This document shows, one piece after another, positions 9,343 through 19,053 of a stretch of DNA of 64,000 bases. Position 1 is the first letter of the stretch. Each line of letters starts with the position of its first letter. The position numbers were made by a program, and so were the translations under genes. The DNA is from Vibrio sp. VB16 (GTDB lineage Bacteria; Pseudomonadota; Gammaproteobacteria; Enterobacterales; Vibrionaceae). Below the pieces are notes generated by a model. The model searched no databases. It worked only from the letters and a program-made list of their open reading frames with translations, and was not told where the DNA came from. The stretch covers positions 806,001-870,000 of the forward strand of contig NZ_CP087591.1 in the NCBI RefSeq assembly GCF_015594925.2, given 5' to 3'.

Positions 9343-10008
9343 GTGAGAACCATTATTCCGCTATTAATATTGATGTTTTTTTCTATGACATCATCGGCTC
9401 TCAATACAGAAGAACAGCGTTGGGTTAACGCTGTTTCAAAAATATATGGAGTAAGAGCAGGAAAGCGGACAGAAACTTGGCGCTCCGAAATGGCGGCACT
9501 TAAAAATCAGTCTGAAAACAATAAGCTTACTGGTGTGAACAACTTTTTTAATCAACTTAACTTTGTGAATGATATCGATTTATGGGCCAAGAAAGATTAT
9601 TGGGCCACACCACTCGAATTCATCGGCAGCAATGCAGGAGATTGTGAAGACTTCACTATCGCAAAGTATTTTTCGTTACTCGAGCTAGGAGTTTCTGACA
9701 AAAAGCTACGGCTCGTTTACGTAAAAGCGATTGAATTGAATCAGTTTCATATGGTTCTAGCCTATTATGAAAAATCGAGTTCAGTTCCTGTAATCCTAGA
9801 CAATATTAATCCAGTAATTAAGCCCGCTACCCAGAGGCGAGATTTACTGCCAATTTATAGTTTCAATGGTAAAAACCTATGGCTAATGAAGGAAAAAGCG
9901 AGCGGGCAATTAGCAGGTAACTCTTCTCGCTTAAGCTTATGGAATGATCTTCGCTCGCGAAATAAGTCATTGAAACTTAATAAACCAAAACTAAATTACA
10001 ATGAGTAA
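9343..10008 (+). CDS. lapG: LapG-like periplasmic cysteine protease (transglutaminase-like, DUF920/C93)
   Basis: Calcium-dependent periplasmic protease that cuts the N-terminal retention module of a large adhesin and so releases it from the surface. Signal peptide residues 1-19. The catalytic triad of the family is visible: C101 in GDCEDFTIAKY, H136 in NQFHMVLAYY and D153 in VILDNINP. The acidic residues around C101 (D100, E102, D103) are where LapG proteins bind calcium. Start codon is GTG. It is followed after 5 bp by lapD, whose product sequesters LapG when c-di-GMP is high. The adhesin substrate is not in this window. Confidence 0.93.
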   Translation: MRTIIPLLILMFFSMTSSALNTEEQRWVNAVSKIYGVRAGKRTETWRSEMAALKNQSENNKLTGVNNFFNQLNFVNDIDLWAKKDYWATPLEFIGSNAGDCEDFTIAKYFSLLELGVSDKKLRLVYVKAIELNQFHMVLAYYEKSSSVPVILDNINPVIKPATQRRDLLPIYSFNGKNLWLMKEKASGQLAGNSSRLSLWNDLRSRNKSLKLNKPKLNYNE

Positions 10009-10013
10009 CCACC

Positions 10014-11924
10014 ATGACATTACATAAACAACTTGTCGCAGGTATGTTGGCTGTTTTCTTGTTACTAGTTGGCTCTGTCTTAGTGATAGAGTTCACGACA
10101 ACGCGTAACTTTCTGATGCAACAACAGCGCTCAGAAATGAATAACACCATCAATACCGTTGGCCTTGCACTTGCTCCTTATCTTGAACAAAAGGATAGCG
10201 TTGCTGTGGAGTCCGTTATCAACGCCTTGTTTGACGGTAGCTCATACTCAATAGTGAAATTGACCTTCTTGGATACAGAAGAGGAGATAATTCGCTCCTA
10301 CCCAGTAAAGGCTAATGGCGTACCCGATTGGTTTATTGATATGCATTTTTTGACCAAGCTCCATGACCGAAGAGTCGTCACAAGTGGTTGGTTGCAACTG
10401 GCCGAAATAGAGATAATTAGTCATCCAGGTGCCGCCTATGTGCAACTTTGGGGAGCACTCAAAAACCTAGGTGTCGCATTTCTTGTTGCTTTCACTCTGG
10501 GTATGTTACTGATTTCTGCCATGCTAAAAAGAAGCCTACGTCCACTTTCGCTTATCATTATCAAGATGGAAGAAATTGCCCAAAATAAATTTGGTGAGCC
10601 ACTTAAAAAACCAAAAACCAAAGACTTAGTCGCTGTCGTTAACGGTATAAACACGATGTCACTGCAAGTCGAGAAAAGCTTTAGGGCACAAGCGAAAGAA
10701 GCAGAGCAGCTAAGAGAAAGGGCTTATATGGACCCGGTATCTCAATTGGGTAATCGATCCTTCTTTATGGGGCAGCTCACTCAATGGCTGGCTGAGTCTT
10801 CCAAAGGTGGTATAGCGCTATTACAGGCTAAGTTTATTAAAGATGCTTACGACGAGTCTGGCTATGAGGCTGGAGATACTCTAATAAGAGAGCTTGCCGA
10901 TCACCTAAAACTCACTACGCACTCTCCCGACGTGACTATTGCGAGAATTAGCACCGAAGAGTTCGCCTTCATTTTCCCTAATATTGAAAATGAAGAGTTG
11001 CATATGTTGGCTAAGAATATTGTTGATAATGTGCAAAGTGTGCGTGCAGACCCAACAGGCACTGCCCCTGTCGATATGGCTCTAGGCCTTGTATACAACG
11101 AGGTGAGCAAATCATCGTCTGAGGTACTCTCTCTTGTTGATAACGCACTGTCTCAAGCCGTGGCGCATCCAGAGAGAAATTATGCCATTGTCTCTGACGT
11201 AAATGACCAAATTTTACTAGGTAAACAACAGTGGAAAGAGTTGGTTGAAGAAGCCATCAGCAACCGCAATGTCGAATTCAAGTTTCAGTCAGCAAGCAGT
11301 AACGACGGTAAAACATTCCACCGCGAAGTATTCTCCTCGATTGAAAAAGACGGCGTTCGCTATACCGCAAACCAGTACCTATTTGCTCTTGATCAACTCA
11401 ACGCTGGCTACATATTTGACCAATTTGTCATTGAAAACATGATTGATAACCTAGAAAACCGGATTATCAATGACACACTCGCAATCAACCTGACCGTGAG
11501 CAGTATTTCAGAGCCAAGCTTTATTCGCTGGCTAACCAAAATTCTTACCAAATTTCCTAATGCAGCCAAAAAACTCCATTTCGAAATACCCGAAATCTGC
11601 TTTATCTCCCATCAACACCATACGGCATTACTTTGCCATGCCATTCGCAGTAGTGGTTCAGAGTTTGGTGTCGATAACTACGGGCGTCACTTCCACTCGC
11701 TCGATTACATCAATGAGTTTAGACCAAAGTACGTTAAATTAGATTATCTCTATACCCATCAAATTGAAGATGAAAAACAGCGCTACACACTAACGTCTAT
11801 CTCTCGTACGGCGCATAATTTAGGTATCACAACCATCGCTTCTAGGGTAGAAACTAAGACTCAATTAGACTTCTTATCTGAGCACTTTATTGAAGTTTTC
11901 CAAGGCTTTATTGTCGATAAATAA
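10014..11924 (+). CDS. lapD: LapD-like inner-membrane c-di-GMP receptor with degenerate GGDEF-EAL domains
   Basis: Receptor that binds c-di-GMP in the cytoplasm and holds LapG in the periplasm. Order: TM1 about 7-28, periplasmic LapD/MoxY-type domain about 29-148 (with W126 in SGWLQLAEIEI), TM2 about 150-171, HAMP to about 222, GGDEF-like about 235-395 and EAL-like about 405-636. Both enzymatic signatures are lost: GGDEF reads STEEF (313-317), and the EAL position reads REV in FHREVFSS. This is expected for a receptor rather than an enzyme. It sits 5 bp after lapG and 27 bp before lapB, consistent with one transcript. Confidence 0.93.
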   Translation: MTLHKQLVAGMLAVFLLLVGSVLVIEFTTTRNFLMQQQRSEMNNTINTVGLALAPYLEQKDSVAVESVINALFDGSSYSIVKLTFLDTEEEIIRSYPVKANGVPDWFIDMHFLTKLHDRRVVTSGWLQLAEIEIISHPGAAYVQLWGALKNLGVAFLVAFTLGMLLISAMLKRSLRPLSLIIIKMEEIAQNKFGEPLKKPKTKDLVAVVNGINTMSLQVEKSFRAQAKEAEQLRERAYMDPVSQLGNRSFFMGQLTQWLAESSKGGIALLQAKFIKDAYDESGYEAGDTLIRELADHLKLTTHSPDVTIARISTEEFAFIFPNIENEELHMLAKNIVDNVQSVRADPTGTAPVDMALGLVYNEVSKSSSEVLSLVDNALSQAVAHPERNYAIVSDVNDQILLGKQQWKELVEEAISNRNVEFKFQSASSNDGKTFHREVFSSIEKDGVRYTANQYLFALDQLNAGYIFDQFVIENMIDNLENRIINDTLAINLTVSSISEPSFIRWLTKILTKFPNAAKKLHFEIPEICFISHQHHTALLCHAIRSSGSEFGVDNYGRHFHSLDYINEFRPKYVKLDYLYTHQIEDEKQRYTLTSISRTAHNLGITTIASRVETKTQLDFLSEHFIEVFQGFIVDK

Positions 11925-11951
11925 CAAAAATTATATTTGAGGTCGCATTGA

Positions 11952-14066
11952 ATGCGAGATCCACTATTAAATTCACTGATTTATGTCAGTCGTTATTATG
12001 GCTTAGCAAATTCACCAGATGCTCTTATCAACGGGTTGCCGTTATCTGATGGTTTACTGACACCGTTTCTTTTACCTCGCTCTGCGGAACGAGCAGGATT
12101 AGTCGCAAAGGAGAACCGATCCCCCTTTAGCCAGATATCCGATCTCGTTCTACCGGCGATTCTCCTTCTCAAAGAAGGCGACGCATGTGTATTAGTCAGC
12201 ATCAACAGTGACGATGGTGAGGCTGAAATAGTGACCTCCGACTCAGACATGATGCCTGTGTCAATACCTGTGGAAGAGCTGAACCAACAGTACATCGGCC
12301 GATATTTCTTGGTGAAAAAGCAGTTCAGATACGACGAGCGCTCACCTGAGATATTGAAAACAAGAGATGGACATTGGTTTTGGGGCACATTATTTGCGTC
12401 AAAACATATCTATAGAGATGTATTAATCGCTTCTATACTGGTCAATATGTTTGCCGTTGCGGCACCTATGTTTACTCGGCTCGTTTATGACAAGGTAGTG
12501 CCAAATTTAGCCTTTGAGTCATTATGGGTTTTAGCTTCGGGTATCTTTGTTGTCTTCATTTTTGACTTTGTGCTCAAGCTACTTCGAAGTTATTTCATTG
12601 ATGTGGCCGGAAAAAAATCAGATATACTCATTTCATCAAAGCTATACAGTAAAGTGTTGGGCATTCGTATGGAGTCGAAACCTCCGTCAGTAGGTGCCTT
12701 TGCCCGACACTTACAAGAGTTTGAATCTATTCGTGAATTTTTCACGTCAGCAACGATGTCGGCTCTAATAGACTTGCCGTTTGCTCTGCTTTTTTTGGGT
12801 ATAATTTGGTTATTGGCTGGCAATTTGGTCATCATCCCAATCGCAGGGGTCACCATTCTAATCATTCACTCCTTGATCATTCAGGGCCCGTTGAGAAAGA
12901 GTATTGAAGAGGGTTCTCGGTTAGCCTCTCAGAAATATGCCAACCTAATCGAAAGTCTAGCAGGACTTGAGTCCGTTAAGTTATTTGGTGCACAAAGTCA
13001 GTTTCAATATCGCTGGGAAGAATCCGTTGCCCATATGGCAAACTGGAACATTAAAACCCGCAGAATTACCGACACTATCCAGAACATGGCGGGGTTTGTT
13101 CAGCAATCTTGTAATATCGGAATGATCATCCTCGGCGTATATTTGATTGCTGATGGCGAGCTAACAATGGGCGGGTTAATTGCTGCCACTATGTTAAGCG
13201 GACGAGCAATTGGTCCACTCGTGCAGCTATCCCTTCTCTCGACTCGCTACAATCAAGCTAAGTCGTCAATGACTATCATCGAACAAATCATGGCAATGCC
13301 CGACGAGCAAGAAGAAGGTAAACGCTACATCCATAGACCGATAATTCAGGGTAAAATTGAACTTGATAAAGTGACCTTCCACTACCCAGACTCGACGATT
13401 GCGTCTATTCGAAATCTGAGCCTAACCATTCAGCCTGGGGAGAAAGTGGCAATAATAGGTCGTATTGGTTCAGGCAAGACCACTCTAGAGCGCCTGATTA
13501 TGGGCCTGTATCAACCCACAGAGGGGCATGTACGTATTGATGATACCGACATAGCCCAACTGCATCATGTCGATGTACGACGCAATATAGGCTGTGTACC
13601 TCAAGAAAGCGTCTTATTCTTTGGCTCAATAAGAGACAATATTACGCTGGGACAAACGCTCGTTGATGATAGAGAGGTAATGGATGCGGCTAATCGCGCC
13701 GGTGTGACCGTATTTACTCAACAAGATCCTGCGGGCCTTGAAAGGCAAGTTGGTGAAGGTGGCTTATTGTTATCTGGTGGACAACGGCAATCGGTTTCAA
13801 TTGCTCGCGCATTATTGGGTCGCCCTCCTGTACTTTTGATGGATGAACCAACAAGTGCCATGGATAACCGTACCGAGATGTATATTAAAAATCAGCTTGG
13901 GCAGATGAATAAAAATGAAACGCTTATTTTGATAACGCATAAAACCTCTATGCTGGATATTGTTGATCGAGTAATAGTGATGGAAAAAGGGTCTATCATC
14001 GCGGACGGCCCAAAACATCAGGTATTAAAAGACCTTAAGCAAGGGAAAGTTAGAGCCGTAAGTTAA
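11952..14066 (+). CDS. lapB: LapB-like type I secretion ABC transporter (permease-ATPase) for a large adhesin
   Basis: A 704-residue inner-membrane exporter. The N-terminal about 130 residues form a C39-like domain, but the catalytic Cys position is replaced (YYGLANSP), so it is a substrate-docking and not a cleaving domain, as in RTX adhesin exporters. About six transmembrane helices lie between 150 and 430. The ATPase has Walker A IGRIGSGKTTLE, signature LLSGGQRQSVSIARAL and Walker B PVLLMDEPTSAMD. GAGG lies 9 nt before the ATG. It works with LapC and an outer-membrane channel encoded elsewhere. It is the last gene of the lap block, with a strong terminator after it. Confidence 0.93.
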   Translation: MRDPLLNSLIYVSRYYGLANSPDALINGLPLSDGLLTPFLLPRSAERAGLVAKENRSPFSQISDLVLPAILLLKEGDACVLVSINSDDGEAEIVTSDSDMMPVSIPVEELNQQYIGRYFLVKKQFRYDERSPEILKTRDGHWFWGTLFASKHIYRDVLIASILVNMFAVAAPMFTRLVYDKVVPNLAFESLWVLASGIFVVFIFDFVLKLLRSYFIDVAGKKSDILISSKLYSKVLGIRMESKPPSVGAFARHLQEFESIREFFTSATMSALIDLPFALLFLGIIWLLAGNLVIIPIAGVTILIIHSLIIQGPLRKSIEEGSRLASQKYANLIESLAGLESVKLFGAQSQFQYRWEESVAHMANWNIKTRRITDTIQNMAGFVQQSCNIGMIILGVYLIADGELTMGGLIAATMLSGRAIGPLVQLSLLSTRYNQAKSSMTIIEQIMAMPDEQEEGKRYIHRPIIQGKIELDKVTFHYPDSTIASIRNLSLTIQPGEKVAIIGRIGSGKTTLERLIMGLYQPTEGHVRIDDTDIAQLHHVDVRRNIGCVPQESVLFFGSIRDNITLGQTLVDDREVMDAANRAGVTVFTQQDPAGLERQVGEGGLLLSGGQRQSVSIARALLGRPPVLLMDEPTSAMDNRTEMYIKNQLGQMNKNETLILITHKTSMLDIVDRVIVMEKGSIIADGPKHQVLKDLKQGKVRAVS

Positions 14067-14086
14067 AGAAGCAGAGTTGCAAAAAA

Positions 14087-14116
14087 AAGAGGAAGCGCAA
14101 TGCTTCCTCTTTTTTC
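14087..14116. terminator. Bidirectional rho-independent terminator
   Basis: AGAGGAAGC / GCTTCCTCT stem with a GCAAT loop, flanked by A8 on one side and T6 on the other. It separates lapB (+) from the converging FapA-like gene (-). Confidence 0.9.
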
Positions 14117-14140
14117 ATCCATTATCTCGTATTAAAAGAT

Positions 14141-15820
14141 TTAAAGTTCTTCCTCTTGCTCAACACCTTCAACCATCGTCCGACAATGAATCTTATTCCG
14201 GTCATAGGAAAATACGCTGACACCTTTGTCTTTTTTGGTCAAATATGTTTCATCCCCATACTGAATTGAAACACGGGTAAAGACCTTGTTGGCTTTTATC
14301 GTATTTAGCTCCAATAACCTTTCAAGCTCAGACTCAGCGTTCTCTATTTTAGTTTTAGTTTGTTCAATCAATACGTTGTTTTTTTTCTTTAGATTTTGAA
14401 TCCCGACGATTTCTCGTTCTGAGCGTTCTTCTTTGGGCCTTTTCATCAATTCCATTTCTTGCCGAATGGCGTCCATGGTTTTGTCTTGCACAACCTTGTA
14501 ACGTTCTCTCAGCTCGGCTAGACCCTGCTTATACTTATTATATTTAACGAAGGCCTGTATCGTTGTCGCCGTATCACCTTCTACACCCAAATTGATACAC
14601 TCTACTTTACCGCCCACTCGTGCAATACCGCCACTAAGCGTACCATGTTTGTTGTTCGCGTCTTTGACGGTTAGATCACCCGTACACATTGTTGTGCAGC
14701 TCATACAGTAAAGCTCTAATTCAATGTTTCCCATCGCTTGAAGAAAAGCAAACTGACTATATTTTGATTTGATGTTCCCGTTTGTTTTAACAACACAGGC
14801 TTTATCTTCACCTTCGTCTACGGCGTGTCCAATAATACCCTTACCTACAATGATATCTTCTTGAGCTTGGACATCTGCTGATTCTATAAAACCACCAACG
14901 GTTACAGAACCAGTAGCACGAACGACCATTCCCGCCTCGATGTTTCCAGATACAATCAAGCTACCTTTAAATTTGACATGGCCAGTTGTAACATCAACAT
15001 TTTTCAAAATAAGAGAAGGGTCAACGTCGATTGTCGATTCCCGAATAATTGGCATTCCTGACTGGCTAGCACGCAACAAGTTTGGGTTGTCCCTATCGAT
15101 ATTGGAGCCCTTACCTTCTTTCAATATTTTATCATTGCCTGCTTGAGGCGGAATGGAGACACCGACTACCGTATAACCTTGTTTGCCATTCGTCGCAGGG
15201 ATGCGTTTCATTATCGCTTGACCCTGCTCAACTGTAATGGTTTCACCAAGGTCACGCATATCAACTTTATGGGTTTTGTTGTCTTTTTCTTGGGGAGCTA
15301 AAACCCGAGTATTCGCGTCTTCAACCATAGGGACAAATTGTGCGTCTTTACCATTTACTGGTTGTAACCCTCGGGCTACAGGTTGTTCAACGACTTCTCC
15401 CTTCGGCAAGTCTGTGCTCAAAGATAGCATCTTCTTAAGCGCTAGCTTATTAATACCCTTCGTTACATGTGCATTTGCAAGCGCCTGCATGATTTCTACT
15501 GGACTAATTTGTTTACCCCCAAAAGGGCCAGTGACATGCATTGTCGCGAGCATGTCACTATCTGACAATTCAACTTTAGCTTCTGCATCTTTACGAAAGG
15601 CGACAGTAACGCCTTCAAACGCCGATTTTTTATTTTCTCTAGCAGCTCGCACAAATCGTCCAGCAGCTTCATCATCATAATAAAAGCTGCTAACTTCTAG
15701 CTCAGTTAAGACTTTTTCTAGGCCGTCAATACTAAACGTAGGCCCAACTTCCTCGCCTCGGGGCAGTTGAGCAATGACGCTGTTGGAGTCTTCAGATAAT
15801 CGAGTTAACTCTTTCCACAT
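14141..15820 (-). CDS. FapA / DUF342-family polymer-forming protein
   Basis: A 559-residue protein of the FapA (flagellar assembly protein A) family. The central part (about 220-430) is a glycine-rich right-handed beta-helix seen as short repeats such as VKFKGSLIVSGNIEAGMVV, ATGSVTVGGFIESADV and GTLSGGIARVGGKVECINLG. It is followed by a coiled coil (about 445-525). DUF342 proteins self-associate, and some take part in polar localisation in Vibrio and related genera. No flagellar genes are nearby, so the role here is open. A Cys-rich loop (CMSCTTMC) sits within the helix. Single gene, ending at a shared terminator with lapB. Confidence 0.85.
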   Translation of the reverse strand: MWKELTRLSEDSNSVIAQLPRGEEVGPTFSIDGLEKVLTELEVSSFYYDDEAAGRFVRAARENKKSAFEGVTVAFRKDAEAKVELSDSDMLATMHVTGPFGGKQISPVEIMQALANAHVTKGINKLALKKMLSLSTDLPKGEVVEQPVARGLQPVNGKDAQFVPMVEDANTRVLAPQEKDNKTHKVDMRDLGETITVEQGQAIMKRIPATNGKQGYTVVGVSIPPQAGNDKILKEGKGSNIDRDNPNLLRASQSGMPIIRESTIDVDPSLILKNVDVTTGHVKFKGSLIVSGNIEAGMVVRATGSVTVGGFIESADVQAQEDIIVGKGIIGHAVDEGEDKACVVKTNGNIKSKYSQFAFLQAMGNIELELYCMSCTTMCTGDLTVKDANNKHGTLSGGIARVGGKVECINLGVEGDTATTIQAFVKYNKYKQGLAELRERYKVVQDKTMDAIRQEMELMKRPKEERSEREIVGIQNLKKKNNVLIEQTKTKIENAESELERLLELNTIKANKVFTRVSIQYGDETYLTKKDKGVSVFSYDRNKIHCRTMVEGVEQEEEL

Positions 15821-15945
15821 TTTAGAACATAGCTCATTTCATTTGATATTAAGAGTTTATATTAAAGTATGGGACACTTTGTCAAACTTTACGAAAAACC
15901 CTGTTTGAATCACTTTTTTATTAACAATTCAGATAAGAAATAAGA

Positions 15946-15958
15946 TTTACAGTGTAAA
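15946..15958. other. parS2: parS2 centromere site (1)
   Basis: TTTACAGTGTAAA, an exact match to the Vibrio Chr2 ParB2 site (TTTACANTGTAAA), with palindromic A/T flanks. It lies in the 162-bp gap between tmcA and the FapA gene. Confidence 0.92.
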
Positions 15959-15969
15959 TCAAGCAACAG

Positions 15970-15982
15970 TTTACAGTGTAAA
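15970..15982. other. parS2: parS2 centromere site (2)
   Basis: A second exact TTTACAGTGTAAA, 24 bp centre to centre from site 1. It directly abuts the tmcA stop codon. The pair forms a double ParB2-loading site about 2 kb from parB2. Confidence 0.92.
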
Positions 15983-17998
15983 TTAAAGCAATATGGCTGC
16001 ACTCCGCCTAAAAAGTTGTTCAGATTGTTTCCTTCCCTTAAGTGAGTAAATCGTCGCAATCTCATTCCATGAATTTTTTTGCAACAACTTAGACACCAAT
16101 ATAGGATGGATCTCTTTCGTGTCTATGTACTTTAACAACAACTTGATCAATGGATAAACGACGCTCTCGTATCCGCCACCGCCTTCAACATAAAATTGAA
16201 CTAGGCTAACTTGAGAATGAGAAACGGAAATGGAAATGGATTTCATATTGCACGAACGCAATAAATCCAAAACGAAAGGTGCAGGTAATTGTTGAAATGT
16301 CTCTGGTAGCAAGGCGACAAAATCCTGACAAAAACGAGCTTCAGCCTCCCCTAACCAGTTAGTTTTAGCATCAGAACTGAGCATCAATAACGAATATGTA
16401 CCACTAGCATGATCGAGACTAGAGCCCAAACGTACCGGGTAAAAACAATTACTGATCCAAAAACGATACAACTCCGAGGTAACACCGAAACTAGTAGAAA
16501 GGTAATCAAACGGAATTTCTTTTTGAGACCTCAGGTCGCGCAGCATCTGACTACCGATACCAGAGTGTTGAAACGCGGGTGCGACGGCAATCCGCATCAC
16601 TCGTAATGAGCGACAGACAGCAGCTTGTGAAAAACCCATTTGACCCGCAAGAATAACGGGTGCCAAATGCCCTTTAGGTCTTCTAATTCCTTTCATCACA
16701 CTTTGAATTAATTCGGGGCTGAGCTCACCTTCAACTTTTGCCACAATGCAACCAACTACATCGTCCCTACTCTTACGAACAAAAAGGAAAATAGACTCAT
16801 CATCCAATATCTGCATCATGTCATTAGGGCAGGTCTGATAATGTGCACTAACCAGTAAAGAAAAAATCTTCTTAAATAGAGTAGGGGAACTCAGTAATTG
16901 TTCTTTATTGATAATCGAACTCTGTGTCTGACCAATAATGCGTTCAACGTTTTTTGGATAAACTTCTGCGTTCAATAAAAATGTATCAAAAACCCATGCT
17001 TCTAGTGGATCGCCTTCATTCCACCGTATTGGCTGATGAATGTGACATTTTTTCCAACCTGGTCGGTTTTCGTCGAGCCACTTAAAAAACTTAAGCGTAA
17101 ATCCTCTACCACAACCCTCGTAACCATGAATTGTCGAAGAAAATACAGTGCGATGATAGAGAGAAGTAATACGCAGTAACATCGAAACGGGTATCGCGGA
17201 CGCCTCATCTACCAATACTAAATCGCATTCAATATTCGACCGGATTAATTCATCAGGAGAAACAAACTGAATGAAAGAGTGGTTTGACGAAAGCGAGTTT
17301 TTGTTTTCGTTAGTGATAGTTGTTAAATGTTGTTTCGCATGAACAAACACAGGGTCGACCGCTTTTCGAGAGGGCGCCGTAACGACGATACGGAGGTCCT
17401 TACTATTGATCAGTTGTGCAGCGGCGATACCGAGTGCCGAACTTTTTCCTCTACCTCTATCAGCAGTAAGAATAAGTGGTCTTTTTCTATGCCCACTTAC
17501 TACATTTTTTATTAGTGATATCGCATTTTCTTGTTCATAGAACTGGTTTTCAAGAGCTGAAGAGTTTGAATATATGGGTAACGAAGGCGGTCTATTATGT
17601 TCAGAGATTGTAATCGAATCAACGAGTGCCGTTTTCAACCATCGGTTCGACATGCAATCATCTTTATTTGACTGCAAGAGGAACAAGATCCCACCATAGC
17701 GAAGTGCACCAGAAGCAGCGGTAAAACTGTTGGCATCAAAGCCATCATCATCATCATAAATAAGGCATTCAACTTCTCTACCTAATAATTGAGCACCTTG
17801 CTTAGCCGATAATAATTTGGCCCCAGCTAATGCTTTTCCTCCCAACTTATAGCATAAATCTAGCGGACGACTTGAGAGATAGCTTTCTAGCAGTTCATCT
17901 TGCCAATAACCATCGCCGTTAAGTCTTACCAAATAACGGTGCCCATTTGCTTCAGCTATAGCGGACAAAGATTTTAGATAGGATAGGGGAGAGGTCAT
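15983..17998 (-). CDS. tmcA: tRNA(Met) cytidine acetyltransferase TmcA
   Basis: ATP/GTP-driven enzyme that makes N4-acetylcytidine at the wobble base of elongator tRNA-Met. Visible parts are an N-terminal domain, a helicase-like module with Walker A (TADRGRGKSSALG) and Walker B (LVLVDEASAIP), and a GNAT acetyl-CoA site (MRIAVAPAFQHSGIGSQMLRDL). The ATG at 17998 gives 671 residues, the length I recall for E. coli TmcA. The frame extends upstream only to a TTG at 18022 with no ribosome site. It is transcribed away from ori2, on the parAB strand but after the parAB terminator, so it probably has its own promoter. Confidence 0.93.
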   Translation of the reverse strand: MTSPLSYLKSLSAIAEANGHRYLVRLNGDGYWQDELLESYLSSRPLDLCYKLGGKALAGAKLLSAKQGAQLLGREVECLIYDDDDGFDANSFTAASGALRYGGILFLLQSNKDDCMSNRWLKTALVDSITISEHNRPPSLPIYSNSSALENQFYEQENAISLIKNVVSGHRKRPLILTADRGRGKSSALGIAAAQLINSKDLRIVVTAPSRKAVDPVFVHAKQHLTTITNENKNSLSSNHSFIQFVSPDELIRSNIECDLVLVDEASAIPVSMLLRITSLYHRTVFSSTIHGYEGCGRGFTLKFFKWLDENRPGWKKCHIHQPIRWNEGDPLEAWVFDTFLLNAEVYPKNVERIIGQTQSSIINKEQLLSSPTLFKKIFSLLVSAHYQTCPNDMMQILDDESIFLFVRKSRDDVVGCIVAKVEGELSPELIQSVMKGIRRPKGHLAPVILAGQMGFSQAAVCRSLRVMRIAVAPAFQHSGIGSQMLRDLRSQKEIPFDYLSTSFGVTSELYRFWISNCFYPVRLGSSLDHASGTYSLLMLSSDAKTNWLGEAEARFCQDFVALLPETFQQLPAPFVLDLLRSCNMKSISISVSHSQVSLVQFYVEGGGGYESVVYPLIKLLLKYIDTKEIHPILVSKLLQKNSWNEIATIYSLKGRKQSEQLFRRSAAILL

Positions 17999-18049
17999 TT
18001 GATAAACACCGGAGAGAAACAATGCTTTATGTTATCACAGCACAAAAAA

Positions 18050-18069
18050 AAAGCCGCTAGAGCGGCTTT
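18050..18069 (-). terminator. Rho-independent terminator of the parA2-parB2 transcript
   Basis: AAAGCCGCT / AGCGGCTTT, a 9-bp stem followed on the minus strand by a run of nine T. It lies 6 bp after the parB2 stop codon. Confidence 0.92.
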
Positions 18070-18075
18070 ATTGTA

Positions 18076-19047
18076 TTAATTTAATTTCGACTCAATAAAC
18101 GCCAGGATATCTTGCATGGCTCTATCATCGACCTTTTTAAGGTTTATCGCTAAATTACTGCCTTTACGCGTATACATAGCTCTCCCCTTTATCAACTCTT
18201 TCTTTGTAGTAATTTCGTATTTTTTGGGTGCCAGTTCTTCGATCCAACTTTCTATATGTTCTGTTACATCCTTGGTTAAGCGAGCGACGCCTTGAGCTTC
18301 ACTACGTTGCCACGCAAAAGCTTCTTTAGACTTACACTTATCGAGCAATGACTGTCGTCCATTCTCATCCAATTCGTTAAATTGCTTATGTAGTTTAACA
18401 ATCGTCGGTCGCCCTAATTCACTCACATTAGGATACGCTTGCAATAACTCTAAAGGCAACGCAGCGGCTTTCAACGCACCACTCACAAGAGCTTCACTGC
18501 ATTGAAAAATTTCAGCCAACGTTTTCTGATCACTTGCTTCGCCACTCTCTAATTTGTTCAACATCTCTTTGCCACGTTCATATAACGAAAGCGGCTTATG
18601 GGCGTTTGCAACATCAGAAAGAAACTTAGCATGTTCTGGACCTATTGCCTCTGCCACATATATTAGGAAATGTTTTTTCGCTAAAATACATGACATTCGA
18701 CGACGACTACCATCTAATACTTCTATCTTGCCATCTTTAGTTTTGCGACCAACCGCTGGATATTGTTGACCACGTTCTTTTAACGTCACAAGAACATCAG
18801 ATAAAGCATGTTCATTTAAAAATGACTGCTCACGTGCATTTTGAGCAAATACGGTTGTTCTGCTTTCTATATCTTCAGCCGGAATCTGAACGAGCTCGAA
18901 CTCGACCATTTCTTGCCCAGCAACACTAAGCTCTATAGTTTGCGCTTTTTCCTTAGCCGCTGTCTGTGCTTCTTGAGGAGTTGTCGCGCGGCGCTTGTTG
19001 GCTTTGCCAAATAATTTCGCGTTTAACTCAGAAGTTTTTATCGCCAT
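18076..19047 (-). CDS. parB2: Chromosome 2 partition protein ParB2 (parS2-binding)
   Basis: A 323-residue ParB-family CTPase clamp that loads at parS2 and works with ParA2 to segregate Chr2. The ParB/Srx domain carries the GSRRR motif (113-117). The central HTH is KTLAEIFQCSEALVSGALK, and the C-terminus is a dimerisation region. It starts 6 bp after the parA2 stop, giving a two-gene operon. Its four probable target sites lie within 11 kb in this window. Confidence 0.95.
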   Translation of the reverse strand: MAIKTSELNAKLFGKANKRRATTPQEAQTAAKEKAQTIELSVAGQEMVEFELVQIPAEDIESRTTVFAQNAREQSFLNEHALSDVLVTLKERGQQYPAVGRKTKDGKIEVLDGSRRRMSCILAKKHFLIYVAEAIGPEHAKFLSDVANAHKPLSLYERGKEMLNKLESGEASDQKTLAEIFQCSEALVSGALKAAALPLELLQAYPNVSELGRPTIVKLHKQFNELDENGRQSLLDKCKSKEAFAWQRSEAQGVARLTKDVTEHIESWIEELAPKKYEITTKKELIKGRAMYTRKGSNLAINLKKVDDRAMQDILAFIESKLN

Positions 19048-19053
19048 GGTTTA

